Source of the DNA: Methanobrevibacter sp.
GTDB taxonomy: Archaea > Methanobacteriota > Methanobacteria > Methanobacteriales > Methanobacteriaceae
Assembly (NCBI RefSeq): GCF_017447225.1
Contig: NZ_JAFSNZ010000099.1
Span: 1-38,238, forward strand
Direction: 5' to 3'
Length of the DNA: 38,238 bases
Position numbers and translations under genes: made by a program. Of this stretch, positions 33,557 to 38,238 are shown piece after piece. The notes beneath the pieces were generated by a model that worked only from the letters and a program-made list of their open reading frames with translations, ran no database searches and was not told where the DNA came from. Position 1 is the stretch's first letter; each line of letters starts with the position of its first letter.

Positions 33557-35104
33557 TTAATCTTCACATGCACCGCAGTTATAGCATGGAGATTCATCGC
33601 ACCATGGTGTTTGCTTTTTGGAGCTTAATCTTTTGTATTCTATTTTCAGGAATTCCTTTTTAACTCCAGTGTCAATTTTGTCCCATGGCAACTCGTCATC
33701 AATTTCATAATGGGGCAGGTACTCCATCCATTCATGCATGTTCACATTTTTTGTCAGTGATTTTTCAATAATTGCAGAAACATCACTATTTCCACAGGAG
33801 AGTATATATTGGATAAGTGCTTTTTTAGGACTTTCAATCTTGATGTTATATTTCCGCAATTTCTTTTTAATATATTTGCTTTTTCGTTTGATGTCTTTAA
33901 AATTATAACTCATCCATTGTAAAGGAGTGTGTGGTTTTGGAACAACTGGATTTATGCTGAATTTGATCTTATGTCTTGACGTATGCATGTTCGCAATTTT
34001 TTCAATATATTCACACAGACTTTCAATATCATCCATTGTTTCATATGGAAGTCCGATTAAGAAATATAATTTTATGTTGAAGTCAAGTTTCACTGCATCT
34101 TGAATAACTGAAAAAATTTTTTCATCAGGAATATTTTTATTGATTCTTTTTCTGAGTTCATAAATTGATTCGGGTGCTAATGTAATAGTTTTCAGACCGC
34201 TTTTCTTAAGAAGTTTCAGACTTTCATATGTTATTGATTCAATTCTCAGTGATGGTGTTGAAATCTGGAATTTCTTTTCTTCGAGTCGTTTAATCAAAAG
34301 TTCAATGTCTGAATAGTCACTGACCGCAGCACCAATTAAAGTAATTTTATTCAAACCTGTGTTTTTCCGGGTCTCTTCTGCAATATCCACCAATATGTCA
34401 ATATTTGTTTCACGCATCGGCCTATAAAGATAGCTTGACATGCAGAATCTGCATCCTCGGGCACACCCTCTGGAAACGTTCAGCATGATTGAATCGCTGA
34501 AAACAGTTTTATATTCATCATCATCTGTCCTGCTGATTATCGGCTTGGTGATATGGTATGCATCATCCATATCCTTAACAAGGGTTATTTTTGCATTATT
34601 GTCAAATTTTGGAATATAAATTCCTTCAAGGTCTAAAAAATTGTCCAAACGTCTATTTTCAAGAAATCTGTCAAGGAAATTATCCATTATTTCTTCGCCT
34701 TCACCTACAATGAAAATATCTATGTAGTCTGACATAGGCATGGGATTTGCGCTTGCACATGGCCCGCCGGCAATTATGAGTGGATCGCTTTCAGTTCTAT
34801 TCTCTCTTTTCAATGGAATTTCTGCCTGTTTAAGCATTTCCACCACATTAAAGTAATCCTCTTCAAACTGCAGTGTGAAACTGATTATGTCAAAGTTTTT
34901 AAGAGGAGTATTTGATTCGATTGAATTAACATTCGGATATATTATTCTCTCGCACCATGTATCATCCCTTTCATTTATGAAATTATAGAGGATATTATAT
35001 CCTAATGATGACATGGCAGTCCTGTAAATATTTGGATATGCCAAGGCTAAGCGTATGTCCACTTTTTTAAAATCCTTCCTGAAAATATTGTCTTCAAATA
35101 TCAT
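33557..35104 (-). CDS. Radical SAM protein of the TIGR03960-like family
   Basis: 515 residues. An N-terminal Rossmann/B12-binding-like half (1-190) contains LALAYPNIYRTAMSSLGYNI and IAGGPCASANPMP. The radical SAM half has C-x3-C-x2-C in SRGCARGCRFCMSS (about residue 213), LAPES and VPKPHTPLQWM. The tail has LPWDKIDTGV and a Cys-rich end (CDESPCYNCGACED), typical of the TIGR03960 group. Bacterial members are linked or fused to a DUF2344 protein; none is here. The reaction is unknown. Weak ribosome site; a shared TATA region lies between it and the adhesin-like gene. Confidence 0.8.
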   Translation of the reverse strand: MIFEDNIFRKDFKKVDIRLALAYPNIYRTAMSSLGYNILYNFINERDDTWCERIIYPNVNSIESNTPLKNFDIISFTLQFEEDYFNVVEMLKQAEIPLKRENRTESDPLIIAGGPCASANPMPMSDYIDIFIVGEGEEIMDNFLDRFLENRRLDNFLDLEGIYIPKFDNNAKITLVKDMDDAYHITKPIISRTDDDEYKTVFSDSIMLNVSRGCARGCRFCMSSYLYRPMRETNIDILVDIAEETRKNTGLNKITLIGAAVSDYSDIELLIKRLEEKKFQISTPSLRIESITYESLKLLKKSGLKTITLAPESIYELRKRINKNIPDEKIFSVIQDAVKLDFNIKLYFLIGLPYETMDDIESLCEYIEKIANMHTSRHKIKFSINPVVPKPHTPLQWMSYNFKDIKRKSKYIKKKLRKYNIKIESPKKALIQYILSCGNSDVSAIIEKSLTKNVNMHEWMEYLPHYEIDDELPWDKIDTGVKKEFLKIEYKRLSSKKQTPWCDESPCYNCGACED

Positions 35105-35148
35105 TTTTTATCTGTTTGTGATTAATTCTTCAATTTTACTTTTTAACA

Positions 35149-35163
35149 ATATTTATATATTGC
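35149..35163. promoter_or_regulatory. TATA-like region between divergent genes
   Basis: CAATATTTATATATT could serve either the radical SAM gene (- strand, start near 35127) or the adhesin-like gene (+ strand). A second + strand TATA-like element, ATTATATATCATATT, lies at about 35191-35205. Confidence 0.4.
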
Positions 35164-35217
35164 CAAGAAATATACATAAATTTACTTATCTTATTATATA
35201 TCATATTTCTATTAAAA

Positions 35218-35231
35218 TTTTCGTACGAAAA
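35218..35231. promoter_or_regulatory. Perfect palindrome before the adhesin-like gene
   Basis: TTTTCGTACGAAAA, 14 bases, fully self-complementary. It sits where transcription from the TATA element at 35191-35205 should begin and 3 bases before the ribosome site GGGGTGG. Confidence 0.45.
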
Positions 35232-35266
35232 CAAGGGGTGGAAAAATTTCTAATATAAATAAAGCA

Positions 35267-38017
35267 GTGCTTTTATGCTTTGCATGCATTATGTTTCTTT
35301 TTCTTTCATCAGTTTCCGCAGCTGATGATTCCAGTTTATTAAATGATTCCGTCTCATTGATGAGCTCTTATGATGATGTGCAATATTATTCTAATGAAGA
35401 TAATATACAAACTGTTCTTTCCGGAAATGATACTGAATTATATTATAAGAATGGAACTTCATTTAAAGTTGTTTTATCCGATTATAATGGTTCTTTATTG
35501 GCTAATCAAAATATAATTTTTACAATAAATGATATTAACTATACTAGGGTTACAGATAGTGATGGTATTGCATCTATTACAATAAATCTACAGCCAGGAA
35601 TCTATAACATTTCCTCTTTTTATGTGGGTAATGGGAATTACTCTTCTTTTTCAACGGTAAATACTGTAAAAGTGTTCTCCACAATCAGCGGAAATGATAT
35701 TGGGAAATTATATAAAAACGATACTCAGTATTATGCAACTTTTATCAACGGCGTTGGAACTCCTTTAACTGATACTATGGTTACTTTCAACATTAATGGT
35801 GTTTTCTATCAGAGAAGAACTAATGAAAACGGTATTGCAAAGCTAAATATTAATTTAAACCCTGGAAAATATGTATTAACAGCCACTAATCCAAATAATG
35901 GTGAAATGCATTCCAATATTATAACTGTATTGTCTACAATTAATGGATCAGATATTGTAAAATATTATATGAATGGCACACAATATCATGTAAATCTCCT
36001 TGATGGTGCAGGCAATCCCTTGATAAATGCCAATGTGTCATTCAATATTAATGGAGTGTTTTATACACGCATAACTGATGGAAATGGTGTTGCGAAATTA
36101 AATATTAACTTAGGTCCTGGAAAATATATTATCACAGCCCTAAATTCTCTCAATAATGAATTGCATTCCAATAATATTGAAGTTTTACCTACCATTTCTG
36201 CAGATAACTTAATCATGAATTATAGGGATGGAAGTAGATTCGCCGCTAAGGTTCTTGATGATGAGGGAAATCCATTAGCTGGCAGTGATGTCACATTCAA
36301 CATTAATGGAGTTTTCTATACTCGCGTAACTGATGGCGATGGAAACGCTCATTTAAACATCAACCTCAATGTAGGTAAATATGTTATTACTGCCGTCAAT
36401 TATAAAGGATTGGCTGTTTCCAATAGTATAGATATTTTCAAATGTAATTCCACAATCTCAGATTCAAATGTTCATATTATAGCGGGACATGATAGAAATT
36501 ATCGGGTAGTATTGCTTGGATTGAATAATAAGACAATTCCTTTTGCACCAATCAGTTTCAAGTATAACGGAAATTCCATAACTGCTGTTACTGATGAGAA
36601 TGGTGAAGCGTCAATTCTTATTTCAAATCCTAACGAAGGGAAATATTCCGTAGAATATGAATTTGGGGGCAATATTAATTATTATCCTTACAAATCATCC
36701 AATACCGTGACTGTTGCCAATTCAACTACTGTGTTAACCGGAAAAGATTTGAAAATGATTTACAGTGACGGGTCTGCATTTAATGTTACATTAACAAATT
36801 CAAGTTCACTTCCTATAGCAAATGAAACAGTAACATTTAATGTCTGCGGCAAATCATATAATCGCAACACCGATGAAAAGGGAGTTGCAGGCCTAAACAT
36901 TAACTTATATCCCGGCACTTATGAAATCTCATACAGCTATTGCGATATCAATTCTCCGGATTACAGTGAAGGGTCAAATACTATTGTAGTTTCAAAGATT
37001 CCTGCTTATTTATCCACTTCCGATTTGATCTTTGTTTATGGTGATGCAAAAGCATTTACTGCAACATTAACAAATGCCAGTAAAAGTCCTTTGGAAGGAA
37101 TTGACGTTACTTTCAATATTGCAGGAAAATCATATATCCGAACCACCAATGCTTCAGGTGTTGCCAAATTAAATATTAATCTGGGAGTGGGCTATTATGA
37201 TATTGTCACATCAGTTGATAGTGCAGTTTACTCCGCAGGCTCCAAATCCAATCATGTTTTAGTCGATGGCTCCATTTTAGTTGCTTATGACATAACAGTC
37301 TATCCCGGATTATCCAGAGACTTTTTGGTAACTGTATTGGATGCTTACAACAACCCTATTGTGGATGCAGACATTGAATTCATATTTAATGGAGTATCCA
37401 GTCATGTCCTTACTGATAATGATGGAGTAGCAACTTTCACTATTGGAGGTTTATCCAAAGGAGATTATGTGATTGTTTATAAGTATGCTGAGAGAAATAA
37501 TGCCGGCCAATCATACATTTTCGCATCAGAAAAGATATTGAATTCTAAAAATACCGTCTCTGATTTAACCCAATACTTATCAGATTCCCAAAACTGTCAG
37601 GTTTCAGACCCTGAAATCGTTGCCCTTGCAAAACAACTGACCGGAAAGTACACAAATCCTTTAGATAAGGCTAAAGCAATATTCAATTATGTGAGGGATA
37701 CCATACGTTACGGTTATTATTATGATACTCATTATGGTGCTGTAGGCACACTGCATTCAAAAACAGGAAACTGCGTTGACCAGTCTCATTTATCAATCGC
37801 TTTGTACAGGGCATGCGGCCTTCCTGCCAGATATGTGCATGGAACCTGCGTATTCAATAGCGGAAATTCCTATGGTCATGTATGGACTCAGGTGTTGATA
37901 GGCGATACATGGATTGCCAGCGATACAATTAATGCCGGAAACTCATTGGGCAGTGTTTTAAACTGGAATAACTATAATTACAAACTTCACGGATATTTTC
38001 CATATATAGTATTTTGA
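35267..38017 (+). CDS. Secreted adhesin-like protein with Ig-like repeats and transglutaminase-like domain
   Basis: 916 residues from GTG 35267. A signal-peptide core spans 1-19. Eight Ig-like (Big_1-type) repeats of 84-93 residues follow (about 49-758), with VTFNINGVFYTRVTD and a later LNINL-x-x-GKY strand as the best-kept elements. Residues 760-916 hold a transglutaminase-like domain with Cys836 (GNCVDQ), His871 (YGHVWTQV) and Asp886 (IASDTIN). It resembles the peptidase domain of pseudomurein endoisopeptidases, so it may act on cell-wall peptides. There is no C-terminal membrane anchor. GGGGTGG (35235-35241) fits an unusual ATT start at 35246 better than the GTG. Confidence 0.87.
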   Translation: MLLCFACIMFLFLSSVSAADDSSLLNDSVSLMSSYDDVQYYSNEDNIQTVLSGNDTELYYKNGTSFKVVLSDYNGSLLANQNIIFTINDINYTRVTDSDGIASITINLQPGIYNISSFYVGNGNYSSFSTVNTVKVFSTISGNDIGKLYKNDTQYYATFINGVGTPLTDTMVTFNINGVFYQRRTNENGIAKLNINLNPGKYVLTATNPNNGEMHSNIITVLSTINGSDIVKYYMNGTQYHVNLLDGAGNPLINANVSFNINGVFYTRITDGNGVAKLNINLGPGKYIITALNSLNNELHSNNIEVLPTISADNLIMNYRDGSRFAAKVLDDEGNPLAGSDVTFNINGVFYTRVTDGDGNAHLNINLNVGKYVITAVNYKGLAVSNSIDIFKCNSTISDSNVHIIAGHDRNYRVVLLGLNNKTIPFAPISFKYNGNSITAVTDENGEASILISNPNEGKYSVEYEFGGNINYYPYKSSNTVTVANSTTVLTGKDLKMIYSDGSAFNVTLTNSSSLPIANETVTFNVCGKSYNRNTDEKGVAGLNINLYPGTYEISYSYCDINSPDYSEGSNTIVVSKIPAYLSTSDLIFVYGDAKAFTATLTNASKSPLEGIDVTFNIAGKSYIRTTNASGVAKLNINLGVGYYDIVTSVDSAVYSAGSKSNHVLVDGSILVAYDITVYPGLSRDFLVTVLDAYNNPIVDADIEFIFNGVSSHVLTDNDGVATFTIGGLSKGDYVIVYKYAERNNAGQSYIFASEKILNSKNTVSDLTQYLSDSQNCQVSDPEIVALAKQLTGKYTNPLDKAKAIFNYVRDTIRYGYYYDTHYGAVGTLHSKTGNCVDQSHLSIALYRACGLPARYVHGTCVFNSGNSYGHVWTQVLIGDTWIASDTINAGNSLGSVLNWNNYNYKLHGYFPYIVF
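35410..37540 (+). repeat. Eight diverged in-frame Ig-like repeats
   Basis: Units of about 255-280 bases begin near residues 49, 138, 223, 308, 392, 485, 577 and 667. Units 2-4 are the closest to each other and share runs such as AATATTAATGG and TATAC-CG at the same place. Confidence 0.8.
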
Positions 38018-38238
38018 ATGTTATTTAATTCTTGTACTAATATTTATATATTCTATAAAAATAAACATTAATTTACTATATTATTCTAATTTTTTTGTAT
38101 AGTCTTTTACTTAATATTTGTACCATTTTTGTAAAATTATTCTTGGGCAGTTAATACCTGTGTATTAAGATTTACCAAGCTATCTCCCATTGACTTATGG
38201 GTTCAGTGAAAAAATATTTTTTTTCACGCTGTTGTATG
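38018..38238. other. Window-end region with three consecutive hairpins
   Basis: No gene. Hairpin 1 is TTAATAC-CTGT-GTATTAA (38151-38168); hairpin 2 is CCCAT-TGACTT-ATGGG (38186-38201); hairpin 3 is GTGAAAAA paired with TTTTTCAC (38206-38227). A TATA-like ATATTTATATATT lies near 38040-38052. It could be a small RNA, a terminator region or the edge of an element cut by the window. Confidence 0.4.

Noticed and set aside
35410-37540. The repeats in the last gene as a mobile or CRISPR-like array
   Set aside because: They are in-frame, diverged protein repeats of about 85-93 residues.

Overview
This AT-rich window comes from a methanogenic archaeon of the Methanobacteriales, most likely a Methanobrevibacter. 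That assignment is an inference. It rests on five methanogenesis-marker genes, hdrC-hdrB, the tetrahydromethanopterin gene mptG, a 2-phosphoglycerate kinase, archaeal SRP RNA linked to tRNA-Ser, TATA/BRE promoters, GGTGAT-type ribosome binding sites, and a large secreted repeat protein of the adhesin-like type that fills gut Methanobrevibacter genomes.

Region 1 (1-5.4 kb, + strand) is an operon of mmp3, mmp6, mmp5, mmp15 and mmp17, followed by a NifB-type radical SAM gene. Mmp3 and Mmp17 are, from what I recall of recent work, parts of the ATP-driven complex that activates methyl-CoM reductase, and that complex carries nitrogenase-type 8Fe-9S-C clusters. NifB next door, with no nitrogenase gene in view, therefore makes sense as the cluster supplier. 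Region 2 (5.4-10.3 kb, - strand) holds a zinc-ribbon membrane protein, the molybdate importer modA-modB-modC with possible operators upstream, and two unknown genes.

Region 3 (10.4-17.5 kb) has a bacterial-type exonuclease VII (xseA-xseB) followed by an EamA-type membrane protein, mptG, a Cas4/RecB-like Fe-S nuclease (- strand), a membrane protein with a K+-channel-like pore whose filter is altered, a secreted protein, a DUF364 protein and an mtnA-type isomerase. Region 4 (17.5-25.5 kb) is more accessory: a small secreted protein, two zinc-ribbon membrane proteins, trm5 and dphB back to back, two tandem copies of an apparently undescribed small-RNA gene on the - strand, a 52-residue ribbon-helix-helix-like gene, a coiled-coil protein overlapping a PsbP/DUF1795-like protein, and a TGT-like protein.

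Region 5 (25.5-30.7 kb) carries hdrC (with a long acidic N-terminal extension) and hdrB, then DUF749, DUF2096 and a phosphoesterase in one overlapping operon, then 2-phosphoglycerate kinase overlapping a CBS-domain gene. Region 6 (31-38.2 kb) has SRP RNA, tRNA-Ser(GCT), a cation-efflux transporter overlapping an aminotransferase, a TIGR03960-like radical SAM protein, and a 916-residue secreted protein with eight Ig-like repeats and a transglutaminase-like Cys-His-Asp domain. The window ends in three consecutive hairpins.

The most novel item is the small-RNA pair at 22.2-22.7 kb. Both copies keep the same TATA-to-start spacing, a terminator-like hairpin and a 19-base loop that is complementary to a Shine-Dalgarno-plus-start-codon sequence. 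No CRISPR array, rRNA, complete insertion sequence or prophage was seen.
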